Positions 17,766-25,792 of a stretch of DNA of 64,000 nucleotides are shown in pieces (position 1 is the first letter of the stretch; each line of letters opens with the position of its first letter). The notes below the pieces were generated by a model, which was not told the DNA's origin, did no database searches, and worked only from the letters and a program-made list of their open reading frames with translations. This DNA is from WTAW01 sp964406575. Its GTDB lineage: Bacteria; Acidobacteriota; Aminicenantia; Aminicenantales; Aminicenantaceae. The DNA lies in the NCBI GenBank assembly GCA_964406575.1, contig CAYOSH010000019.1:18348-82347 (forward strand). The letters are read 5' to 3'. A program made the position numbers and the translations under genes.

Positions 17766-17798
17766 ACCAGGGCAAATCCCCCAAAGCCCTGGTTTTTT
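17766..17798 (+). terminator. Rho-independent terminator of the sigma operon
   Basis: The perfect 8-bp stem ACCAGGGC/GCCCTGGT encloses a 12-nt loop and is followed directly by six T residues. It closes the sigma/anti-sigma/sensor operon 65 nt after its last stop codon. Confidence 0.9.
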
Positions 17799-17877
17799 AA
17801 TCTTGAGTATGACAGTGAGAAATGCATGCTATTCTACGTTAGGTCGGGACCGCAAATGGAAAAGGACAATTTAGGGT

Positions 17878-18738
17878 CTATTCTTGGTTTTGATTCAAAG
17901 CGAGTTTGAGGGAGGCCCAGACATCGAGGCCGTTGGGCATCTTTGGTCTTTGGCCACCGGGGCGTCCCATGCCGCCGCCCATTCCCCCCATACCGCCTCT
18001 GCCTCCGCCGCCACCTGGGGGCATTCCTTCCATTCCGCCCATCCTATCTCGCATCGCTTTTTTCATCTCATCCCTGTCTATTTTTGGGATTTCAAGGCCG
18101 ATGCCGATCTTATCCCCAGGGTTGGTTCCTATGGCATAGGGATGTTCATCATCGGATTGGAGAGGAACTTTAAGCTCATAGACAAACAATCCCGTCTCAT
18201 TTCTCACTTTGATCTCAATACCGTGTGCTTCTTCCACTGGAATCCGCCGTTCGGCTCCTTGGGGTCCAAGGATCTCCAAATCGGTGAGAGAACGCTCAAA
18301 GGCCTCCCGTATTTTCTCTCGATCCAGCGGTCCACCTTGCATCTCCTGAAAATCCATCTGTGTCCCGGCCTCTCGTATCCCGATGGGAAATTTGATTCCG
18401 AAAGCTTTTTCTTTACCTCCATCAGGGTCAAACCAGAGCGTAAAACCCTGACTCATAATCTGAATCTGAAGCATAGGATGTTCAGCAAGCATGCAGACAT
18501 AAAGATGGCTCTCATCATTGAAAAAACCAATAGAGAGATTTTTGCTTTCAAAAAAATACAACGTGTCCAGCCAGTCATCACTTTTGGCATCGATGATTAT
18601 GTCCCGGTCGAGCCAGCTGGAGTTAAGCTTTTGCTCGTTACATCCAACAGTGTAAAGCACTAAAATCCCTATGGCACAAGCAATGAAAAATTGTTTGATA
18701 TTTAAAGAATGAATTTTCGTTTTGGGTTTAAACATCAT
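17878..18738 (-). CDS. Lipoprotein with a CBM9-like domain and glycine/methionine-rich tail
   Basis: The 286-residue protein has a lipoprotein signal ending LYTVGC (Cys about residue 33). After it comes a beta-sandwich region (DIIIDAKSDDWLDTLYFFES, LYVCMLAEHPMLQIQIMSQG, FTLWFDPDGGKEKAFGIKFP) resembling family 9 carbohydrate-binding domains. Residues about 230-270 are low-complexity Gly/Met/Arg/Pro. Two ATGs stand in tandem after AAGGAG. It lies downstream of, and on the same strand as, the Spy-like gene at 19572, and may be in the same ECF regulon. The methionine-rich tail could bind metal, but that is a guess. Confidence 0.6.
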   Translation of the reverse strand: MMFKPKTKIHSLNIKQFFIACAIGILVLYTVGCNEQKLNSSWLDRDIIIDAKSDDWLDTLYFFESKNLSIGFFNDESHLYVCMLAEHPMLQIQIMSQGFTLWFDPDGGKEKAFGIKFPIGIREAGTQMDFQEMQGGPLDREKIREAFERSLTDLEILGPQGAERRIPVEEAHGIEIKVRNETGLFVYELKVPLQSDDEHPYAIGTNPGDKIGIGLEIPKIDRDEMKKAMRDRMGGMEGMPPGGGGGRGGMGGMGGGMGRPGGQRPKMPNGLDVWASLKLALNQNQE

Positions 18739-19032
18739 TTGAGCTCCTTATCTATTCTCTCTTTTATTATTTTAGCACTTTTATTAGGTTAGCAGTTTAA
18801 TAGTTATAATTCATGATGATTCCTTAGGTCGAAAGCATCTTTATTTCCTCCACCATATGGCTCATCCGGACAGAAGCTCATCCTTTTAGCTTCTATCCAG
18901 ACATTATGTTTTCCCCTCTCAGGAAATAGCTATGTTCTCCCTTTGGCCTTAAGGATTAAAAGCACGCTAAAACAAGTAGGGCCAGCCCTGGGATGTGTGC
19001 AAATCAAGGCTGACCCTCTGAGATTGGGATTC

Positions 19033-19572
19033 TTAAAAGTCTTCTTTGATCTGGCGCCTATACATTGGGGATCTTGGGGTCCGGCCTCTCTCTCTGCCTC
19101 CCGGCATGAGATCTCTTCTTTCTTTGAACCTCTCCTGCCGCATGGACTTCAATGCTTCATTTTGTTCCGGGGTGAGCACTTTCGCGATTTCGTCTTGCAA
19201 TTTCAATCGTTCGATCAGCATATCATTCCTAAAAGCAGATGATTTAGAAAGGGCTTCCTTGATTTTTGCGTAATCCAGGTTTTCCCGGTCCTGCATGAGC
19301 TTGTGAAATTCCAAGCGGTGTTTGCTGTCTTCGGCTTCTGCGTCGATCATTTTTTCTTCGAAGGAATACGTCAGATCTTCAATGGCTTTGAGTTGATCAT
19401 CTGTGATCTTGAGGTCTTTTTGATTGGCCTTAAGAACTCTGAGTATCCTCGAAGGCGAGTGATTCATGCGATCTCTTCTCCCTCTTCTTCCCTGAAAGGG
19501 TTGAGCAAAGCCGTCAACCGCGAACAAGACAATTACCGCAATCATGGCAAATACAGTCAGTGTTTTTTTCAT
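19033..19572 (-). CDS. Periplasmic Spy/CpxP-like protein
   Basis: The 179-residue product has a cleavable signal peptide (about residues 1-23, ending GFAQ) and an all-helical charged body: LKITDDQLKAIEDLTYSFEE and later KVLTPEQNEALKSMRQERF, the LTxxQ repeat of Spy/CpxP proteins. AAGGAG precedes the ATG. A promoter identical in form to that of the ECF sigma operon lies 53 nt upstream, so this is a probable target of that sigma factor. Family members act as periplasmic chaperones or feedback sensors in envelope stress. Confidence 0.82.
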   Translation of the reverse strand: MKKTLTVFAMIAVIVLFAVDGFAQPFQGRRGRRDRMNHSPSRILRVLKANQKDLKITDDQLKAIEDLTYSFEEKMIDAEAEDSKHRLEFHKLMQDRENLDYAKIKEALSKSSAFRNDMLIERLKLQDEIAKVLTPEQNEALKSMRQERFKERRDLMPGGRERGRTPRSPMYRRQIKEDF

Positions 19573-19624
19573 TTATCTCTCCTTCAGAAATTTTTTCATT
19601 GCGATGTCTTCTGTTATCACTCTA

Positions 19625-19654
19625 TTAGACTCTGTTTTTGCAAAATTTATTCCC
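19625..19654 (-). promoter_or_regulatory. ECF sigma-type promoter of the Spy-like gene
   Basis: Read on the minus strand it is GGGAATAAA (19654-19646), 15 unrelated bases, GTCTAA (19630-19625). Both blocks and the spacing are identical to the promoter at 16162-16191, while the spacer and flanks differ. Conservation is therefore limited to the two recognition elements. Confidence 0.75.
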
Positions 19655-19710
19655 GATAAAATGTATTTATGTTGCAAAATCAGAAGAAGCGTGTAAGTGG
19701 AGGTTGAGGC

Positions 19711-19740
19711 AAAAAGGGGACTGTCCCTTTTCTTGTCCCT
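19711..19740. repeat. Dispersed palindrome (family A)
   Basis: AAAAAGGGGACTGTCCCTTTTC followed by TTGTCCCT lies just beyond the stop of the C69 dipeptidase gene. It matches the terminal sequence of the IS at 5291-6645 for AAAAAGGGGACTGTC and forms a hairpin ending in T residues, so it may also terminate transcription. Confidence 0.65.
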
Positions 19741-19744
19741 CTAA

Positions 19745-21376
19745 TTAAAAGCCGCGGGCGAACATTGTCCAGAAGTGATCGCCCAGTTCGAGCCATTTTT
19801 GGATGGTGGCGCGGGCAAAATCGTTGGTGTATTTCGTCAGATATTTGCGGAGCAGTTCGGAATCCGGGTTGGAGCCCTCGCTTTTGTAGATCTCCAACGC
19901 TCTCTTTTCGACATCGGGCAGATCCGAGAAAGCTTTGTCTTCGAACTCTTCGACAGCTTGCTCGATGTGTGTTCTTGCCTCCTGCCATTTGACTGTGGCT
20001 AACCTATTGGCCCTCCGGAAGGCCCAATCGGCCGAGTCCATCCGAAACCGGTGTTGGCCACAGCGTTCAAAGCTTTCCGGGAGCTCGGTCGCCCCCGCAA
20101 ATATCGGAATCCTCGGACTCTGACCCGGGTTGTCGAAAGCAAACCAGGCGATCCCTCCGATGGGAGCCGGCAGCCAATCTCTGCATTGGATGACCTGCGA
20201 GTAGGAGCAGGCCGAAATGGCAATCGTCCGGAAACGTGGGACAACCCCAGGTTTTATGGTGTTGAGCAATGCCCACATGTCTCGAGACATCCAGGGATTG
20301 GCGACCGGACTTTTAATCATTTCATTGCCCTGGCGCGGCTTGACCATAAGGTTTGCGGTCATATCCATATCGGTCCCCTCATAGGTCTGTCTGTAGAAAG
20401 CCAGGACATCCCTGATCGAGACTTTTTTATCCGGCTTCACAGAAAAGGGAAGCTCTTCGGCGTTCATATCCAGGTTGAGAGATGGAGCCATCCGACTGAG
20501 CACAAAATACTCTCTGTGCGAAAAAGGCCTGCGGCCGCTGTAGGCCTTCCAGAATTTGAAGGGCTCTTCGCTCGCAGGATCCCACCACTCCATCTCTTCA
20601 GCAAGAGAGTACACATTCTCCGATGCCATGTAATAATCGGGATTGTCGAGCTTGAGCTCCCCGATCCTGGGGATATTGGCAGAGATGCCGACGTGGTCGT
20701 CAGGAATCCTCTGCGCAGCCCACACGGCACCGATCTCCAGGGGCCCTGCCCCCATGATCTCGAACTGCCAGACTTCTTTCGGGTCGGCAAAAGTAAGACA
20801 TTCTCCCCTATCGGCATAGCCGTATTCTTTAACGAGCTCTCCAATAAGCTTGATGGCCTCCCTGGCCGTCGTGCATCTCTCTAAAACGATCCCCTGCAGA
20901 TTTTCGATCAGGAACAATCCCTCGTTGTTGTAGAGTTCCCGCCGGCCACCAAACGTCGTTTCTCCAATGGCCAACTGTTTTTCATTCATACAGGGATAGG
21001 CTGTATTGAGGTAGGAAAAGGTCTCTTTAACCTGGGGGATTTCCCCGACTTCAATGACATTTCTCATGTCCCACGGAGTTTCATTGTGAAGGAATCCGTG
21101 GTAGATTTTTGTTTTCTCGCCCTCGGGATGAGTTTTCCGGGGCACAATATTCACCCAAGTCCGGTAATTTCCGTCACAGGAATGCGCAGTCATGACCGAG
21201 CCGTCTGTGGATGCCAGCCGGCCCACCATGATGCTCGTACAGGAATCGGGCTCCTCCCAATCCAGAGGCTTCTCGTGCGACCTTTGCGCAGAGATCTGCA
21301 CCAAACCAAAAACCAGAAGCAGAATTGCGAGAAGAGTCAGACGCTTGAATATAATGTGAGATTTCAGACTTTTCAT
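19745..21376 (-). CDS. Exported C69 family dipeptidase
   Basis: The 543-residue protein has a signal peptide (about residues 1-30) and then the C69 domain. The nucleophile cysteine lies in EPDSCTSIMVGRLASTDGSV, the position that becomes N-terminal in processed members. Further family blocks are LNTAYPCMNEKQLAIGETTFGGRREL and the segment near EYGYADRGECLTFADPKEVW. Known relatives cleave dipeptides. AAGGAG is 8 nt before the ATG. It stands alone. Such enzymes fit a peptide-degrading lifestyle, as do the M24 and S9 peptidases nearby. Confidence 0.92.
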   Translation of the reverse strand: MKSLKSHIIFKRLTLLAILLLVFGLVQISAQRSHEKPLDWEEPDSCTSIMVGRLASTDGSVMTAHSCDGNYRTWVNIVPRKTHPEGEKTKIYHGFLHNETPWDMRNVIEVGEIPQVKETFSYLNTAYPCMNEKQLAIGETTFGGRRELYNNEGLFLIENLQGIVLERCTTAREAIKLIGELVKEYGYADRGECLTFADPKEVWQFEIMGAGPLEIGAVWAAQRIPDDHVGISANIPRIGELKLDNPDYYMASENVYSLAEEMEWWDPASEEPFKFWKAYSGRRPFSHREYFVLSRMAPSLNLDMNAEELPFSVKPDKKVSIRDVLAFYRQTYEGTDMDMTANLMVKPRQGNEMIKSPVANPWMSRDMWALLNTIKPGVVPRFRTIAISACSYSQVIQCRDWLPAPIGGIAWFAFDNPGQSPRIPIFAGATELPESFERCGQHRFRMDSADWAFRRANRLATVKWQEARTHIEQAVEEFEDKAFSDLPDVEKRALEIYKSEGSNPDSELLRKYLTKYTNDFARATIQKWLELGDHFWTMFARGF

Positions 21377-21491
21377 ACAACCACTCCTTATTCGTTTTTT
21401 GAAGTCTATTCATTATTATGAATACCGTATCTGATGTCAATGTCCGCGTTCAAAAACCATCCGTTTGATTAAAATTGGAATTCCAAATAGA

Positions 21492-22277
21492 ATGAAAAAC
21501 AGCATGCGCCGTGTTATGAACATCTCTGACAAAGTAATAAAAGCCCAAGAACAACAATTCCGTCAGAACTGCTTTAAGTGCTTTCAGCCGATGAATATCT
21601 GCCTCTGTTCGGATATCAAAGCCTTCGATACTCGCACACGTTTTGTAATCCTCATGCATCCCAAAGAAGCGCGTAAAGTTAAGCAGGGAACAGGCCGGAT
21701 AACGCACCTTTTTCTGAAAAATTCAGAACTCTTAACCGGTGTGGATTTCACAGAAAACGAGCGAGTCAACAACATCATCGCAGACCCAGCACATTATCCT
21801 GTGATTCTCTATCCCGGAAAGGATTCGATCGAGATCGGGGCATTCCGTTTCCCGGATAGTGTCCCTCATAGCATGAAACTTCTGGTTTTTGTGATCGATG
21901 CCTCATGGACATTAGCCAAGAAGATGTTAAAGCTGAGCAACAATCTCCATGTTTTGCCCAGAATTCATATTCGCCCCCAGGAGCCATCCCGGTATGTCAT
22001 CAAGAAGCAGCCCCATGAGTCCTGCCTCTCGACCATCGAATCGGTCTGCGTGCTTCTTCAGGAGCTGAATAAACGGGGGATCGAAGAATCTTACGATAAA
22101 CACAATGCCATGCTCGCACATCTGGACAGGATGTGTCACCTCCAAATCAAATACACTGAAGATACTTCTCTTCCCGGATATAGAAAAAACGCGGTGAAAT
22201 CATCAGGCAAAAAAGAATGGCCGGATAAGACTCGATGTCCGGGGAAACGGCAGAGAAGGAGTGTCTGCTTCGATTAG
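21492..22277 (+). CDS. DTW-domain tRNA-uridine aminocarboxypropyltransferase
   Basis: The protein is about 261 residues from the ATG at 21492; a TTG at 21465 and ATGs at 21504 and 21516 are alternatives, as no site is strong. A cysteine cluster (CFKCFQPMNICLC) precedes the DTW domain. The defining motif reads IDASWTLAKKM, a DxxW variant, and is followed by RYVIKKQPHESCLSTIESV. Family members (TapT/YfiP) transfer the aminocarboxypropyl group of S-adenosylmethionine to uridine in tRNA, forming acp3U. The basic C-terminal tail could contact tRNA. Single gene. Confidence 0.82.
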   Translation: MKNSMRRVMNISDKVIKAQEQQFRQNCFKCFQPMNICLCSDIKAFDTRTRFVILMHPKEARKVKQGTGRITHLFLKNSELLTGVDFTENERVNNIIADPAHYPVILYPGKDSIEIGAFRFPDSVPHSMKLLVFVIDASWTLAKKMLKLSNNLHVLPRIHIRPQEPSRYVIKKQPHESCLSTIESVCVLLQELNKRGIEESYDKHNAMLAHLDRMCHLQIKYTEDTSLPGYRKNAVKSSGKKEWPDKTRCPGKRQRRSVCFD

Positions 22278-22350
22278 AGGATATGACTCGATCAGGTCGT
22301 AGATATTTTAGTACGTGTGTGCCTTATTAGAATGTGCGCTCTAAAGAGCG

Positions 22351-23316
22351 TCAGTATTTGACGTCCACATCCACCGTGAAGAATTTATAATCCGAAAAAT
22401 CGATCTCGAGTTTTGTCCACTGGAGTGTTTTTGTCTGTACGGAATTGGTGTAGTTGCTCCAGAGACCAACCTGCACCCTATCAGTAGTGTAATTCTCTTC
22501 GAAAACGGTCTTTGAGGGAAACATCAGGCCGTTTTTCTCCAGATCATAATAGTGGCTGACCGTGATGATGTGGTTGATCCCTTTGGCCTTTGGATCCTTG
22601 TATCCGACCAGTGATTCTTGTGCGACATCGATCCTCAATATCTGAAAATTTTCCCTGTCGACCCAAATTCTTCCGTAGTTGGAATTCTCGGCGGACACAG
22701 TTTTTGGGGTTGCCTCGATCACAACCGCAGCCCTTCCCTTGTATGTGTCTTCCTCCAGTATTTTATAATTGAAGTTGTTTTGCTGAGTCTTTCCGAGGAG
22801 CCCTATGGGGCCTAAGACAGACCTGTAGGAATAGAACTTTCGTGTCTTCAATTGGGCGTTTTTTTCGTTTGTCTTCTTTCCGTTCTCTTCGAGCAGTGTT
22901 CTGCTTTCTTCGATTGTGTTGCCTTTTTTGATCAGTTGATAATCATAGACATACACATTATTTCTCAGATTTATCTTCTGAGGACCTGTTCTGTATCGCT
23001 CGGGCGTCCCCTCATGCCGAAACTCCTGGTTCCTTCTTGGATCGGTCAAATCACGATAGGAAGGCTCTCTGGGATCGGACAGCTGCATTTTTGTGTCGTT
23101 CTTTGAAGTTTCCTCTGCGATCTTCTCCAAACACACAAAATAGAGCGCTGAATCGGCCAGTTTTGTGCAGTATTCAGCACTTTTTGTGAGGATCTTATCC
23201 AGATCCGGAGATTCATCCTCCTGAAAAGATTTGTGAGAAGCAAATACGGGATTAACAGCAAAAAAAACAATTAGGATAAAAATTGGGGTAAGTTTTAAAA
23301 ATTTTTGGTTTTTCAT
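22351..23316 (-). CDS. Exported protein with a LolA-like domain, function unknown
   Basis: The 321-residue protein starts at the ATG at 23316, preceded by AGGAG; that site lies within a twice-repeated GGAGTTGGAAT sequence. A signal peptide ends near VFASH. A short helical part (ILTKSAEYCTKLADSALYFVCLEKI) is followed by a beta-rich region (YDYQLIKKGNTIEESRTLLEENG, GRAAVVIEATPK, GRIWVDRENFQILRIDV) like LolA/LolB-type sorting-lipoprotein folds, which hold hydrophobic ligands. No partner gene is adjacent. The fold call is tentative. Confidence 0.6.
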   Translation of the reverse strand: MKNQKFLKLTPIFILIVFFAVNPVFASHKSFQEDESPDLDKILTKSAEYCTKLADSALYFVCLEKIAEETSKNDTKMQLSDPREPSYRDLTDPRRNQEFRHEGTPERYRTGPQKINLRNNVYVYDYQLIKKGNTIEESRTLLEENGKKTNEKNAQLKTRKFYSYRSVLGPIGLLGKTQQNNFNYKILEEDTYKGRAAVVIEATPKTVSAENSNYGRIWVDRENFQILRIDVAQESLVGYKDPKAKGINHIITVSHYYDLEKNGLMFPSKTVFEENYTTDRVQVGLWSNYTNSVQTKTLQWTKLEIDFSDYKFFTVDVDVKY

Positions 23317-23579
23317 TTGATTCCAACTCCTCTTATTCCAACTCCTCAAACTCGTTCACCTGAATTACTCAGGTATTTTCTTAAGCAAGAAGCGTGCCAT
23401 GCCTTCCACATCTTTTTTCAGGGGGGCCATTCAGAAGGAGAAGATATCCCTGAGGTCAAAAACAGACAATTGTATCGGATCGAGTACGGATATCAGGCCG
23501 AGTACGGATCAATGGGATCCCCGCTCTTTATTTTATGGTTGATTTTTCCAGGATTGCCCTAAATATGAGTTTCCCCATG

Positions 23580-24740
23580 TTATCCCAAGCAGGCCTTGAT
23601 ATTCGCCACCGCCGTCTTGAGATTGTCTAGAGAATTTGCATAGGAGATCCGGATGTGGCCGGCTCCTTGTTTTCCAAAACACTCCCCTGGGACTGTGGCC
23701 ACAGAGGCTTTCTCCAGGAGCATTTTAGACATCTCATACCCATCTATCCCGGATTCTTTGACTGATGGAAAGAGGTAAAAAGCTCCCTGTGGTTCAGCGG
23801 ATGACAATCCAGGGATGTGATTGATGGCTTTATAGATATAATCCCGACGTTTGAGGAATTCCTCCACCATGGCATAGGCTGGACCCTGATCTCCCTTGAG
23901 GGCGGTCACAGCTCCCCACTGGGCAAAGGTGTTCGTGGACGTGACCATATACTGGTGGTACCTGAGGATGGGATTCAAAAATTTTTCCGGTCCCAGAACA
24001 TAACCCAATCTCCAGCCCGTCATCGAATAGAACTTGGACAGACCGTTCAGGATGATGGTCCGTTCCTTCATCCCCTCCAAGGTGGCAATGCTGATGTGTT
24101 CGGCTGGCGGATAGATGATCTTTTCGTAGATCTCGTCGCTCAAGACGACCAGATCATATTCCTGGGCGAGCAGAGCGATTGTTTTCAATACAGCTAAAGA
24201 GTTCACTCCACCTGTGGGATTGGAAGGGCTGGCCAGAAGGATCATTTTAGTCCTGGGGGTGACTTTGTCGGCGATCTCATCAGGGTCGGGCTCGTAGTTT
24301 CTGTCTTCATAAAGCGAATAATCCACCGGCTCCACATCATTCGAGAGGGCATCCACATCATAATTCACCCACCGGGGATCGGGGATGAGGACCTGGTCGC
24401 CGGGATTGAGCAGAGCGTGGATGGCGACGTAAACACCCTCGGCCACGCCGTTCGTCACCACAACGTCTGTCTCAGGACTGTAGTCCAATTGATATTCTTC
24501 TCGATACTTATCCGTAATGGCCCGACGCAACTCAGGAATCCCTGCATTTTGTGAATAGTGGTGTTTTCCAGCCCGAAGAGCGTCCACAGCAGCCTCAACG
24601 ATGTGGGAGGGTGTGTCGAAATCCGGCCGGCCGATCTCCAGATGAATGATCGTTTTTCCCTCCTGTTCGAGTTTTTTAGCTCTGTCAAAAACAGTCCGGA
24701 TGCCCGAGTAAGGGATGCGCTGAGCTTTGAGCGATTCCAT
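23580..24740 (-). CDS. PLP-dependent class I/II aminotransferase
   Basis: The 386-residue enzyme starts at the ATG at 24740 with AAGGAG 8 nt before. Signature blocks are IHLEIGRPDFDTP near the N-terminus, SPSNPTGGV, VVLSDEIYEKIIY and NGLSKFYSMTGWRLGY, where the lysine should bind pyridoxal phosphate; GHIRISYANS contains the substrate-carboxylate arginine. It belongs to the aspartate/aromatic aminotransferase group and probably acts in amino-acid catabolism in the cytoplasm. Substrate cannot be read from sequence. It is the last gene of a minus-strand run after two UbiA genes, with a gap of 125 nt. Confidence 0.92.
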   Translation of the reverse strand: MESLKAQRIPYSGIRTVFDRAKKLEQEGKTIIHLEIGRPDFDTPSHIVEAAVDALRAGKHHYSQNAGIPELRRAITDKYREEYQLDYSPETDVVVTNGVAEGVYVAIHALLNPGDQVLIPDPRWVNYDVDALSNDVEPVDYSLYEDRNYEPDPDEIADKVTPRTKMILLASPSNPTGGVNSLAVLKTIALLAQEYDLVVLSDEIYEKIIYPPAEHISIATLEGMKERTIILNGLSKFYSMTGWRLGYVLGPEKFLNPILRYHQYMVTSTNTFAQWGAVTALKGDQGPAYAMVEEFLKRRDYIYKAINHIPGLSSAEPQGAFYLFPSVKESGIDGYEMSKMLLEKASVATVPGECFGKQGAGHIRISYANSLDNLKTAVANIKACLG

Positions 24741-24865
24741 TTTGGATTTCTCCTTCAGACTGAGAAAAGGCAAAACCGATATATCATAGGGGATTGGATA
24801 CGTCAATCTTCAAAGTCTGTCTGCCAAAGCCTATCTCTAAAGGAAACATAAGAACAGGAGAATAC

Positions 24866-25792
24866 TCATGCATAAAGAGACAAAATCGCCAGAACAAGTA
24901 ACGGATACCTTGTCGAAAGAAACCAAAGCCGCATCTTATATGCATTTATTCGACTTGATTCTGCAGGATTTGTTGAATGCCCTGTGGAATAAAGCCCTTT
25001 GCCAATAATGAAAATAGAACACACAAAGAAGAATAGCACGATCAAACCCATAATCGTTATAAATCTAAACCTGTGTAATTTTATTACATAAAAGAATGCC
25101 AAAAACGAGATCAATATCCCTCCTCCTGTTACAAAAATCATGCCTGTCCGGAGAGTTTTTTTAATCCCGAATATGTGAGCCCATGTCCGTATCCCGGACG
25201 TCCTATCTGCATCATAATCTTCACATGTGTTAATGAAGGTAATTCCCTGCATGATCGATGCATAGCCAAAACCAAAGAGAACGATAAATACAGAAAGCGC
25301 ATCTTTCACGATGTACCACCCTGCCAGGATGGGCAGGAAGTAGAGCCCAAGCATCACCGGAATCGGGCTAAAAAAACCTCTCTTTTTCACTCTCATTGGC
25401 GGAGCCGAATAGGCATAACCTGCCAATACACCTGATGTAGCCAGCAAATATATCATGTCCCTTTTTAAAACACACAAAAGAACAATGAGGATACCTGCGA
25501 AAAAAAGTTCTATAATGAGTAAAGCTTTGACGCTGGAGACTCCTAGCGATTTTATGGCATTGCACAAGGAACTCTTTGATTTTTCATCGACATCAATATC
25601 ATACAAACTATTGATATTACAGGAAAACGTAAGGATGATGAAAAAGAGACAGATATAGAGGAAAACAGGCCAATTGAGAATTTCTCCCCAATCATTGGCT
25701 GCCAAGACAATCCCTAAGGAACACGTAGGCAAAGATGCAATCTGAATATTCCCTCTGCTGATGATGATAAAATTTTTTATAGACTTCAACAT
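24866..25792 (-). CDS. UbiA family prenyltransferase (short form)
   Basis: The 308-residue membrane protein has about eight or nine helices. The first Asp-rich motif is N61-x3-D65-x3-D69 (NSLYDIDVD); the second is DYDADRTSGIRTWAHIFG. Both bind the Mg-diphosphate of the prenyl donor in this family. Its ATG follows directly on the TAG of the upstream UbiA gene (TAGATG), so the two are coupled. The acceptor is unknown; UbiA enzymes act in quinone, haem and lipid synthesis. No quinone or isoprenoid gene lies nearby. Confidence 0.88.
   Translation of the reverse strand: MLKSIKNFIIISRGNIQIASLPTCSLGIVLAANDWGEILNWPVFLYICLFFIILTFSCNINSLYDIDVDEKSKSSLCNAIKSLGVSSVKALLIIELFFAGILIVLLCVLKRDMIYLLATSGVLAGYAYSAPPMRVKKRGFFSPIPVMLGLYFLPILAGWYIVKDALSVFIVLFGFGYASIMQGITFINTCEDYDADRTSGIRTWAHIFGIKKTLRTGMIFVTGGGILISFLAFFYVIKLHRFRFITIMGLIVLFFFVCSIFIIGKGLYSTGHSTNPAESSRINAYKMRLWFLSTRYPLLVLAILSLYA

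Noticed and set aside
20051..20884. A 277-residue plus-strand frame
   Set aside because: It is entirely opposite the C69 dipeptidase gene and has no motif or ribosome binding site.
23365..23430. A 21-residue minus-strand frame reading MAPLKKDVEGMARFLLKKIPE
   Set aside because: It resembles the end of a protein and could be a gene relic, but it is too short and has no binding site or recognised family.
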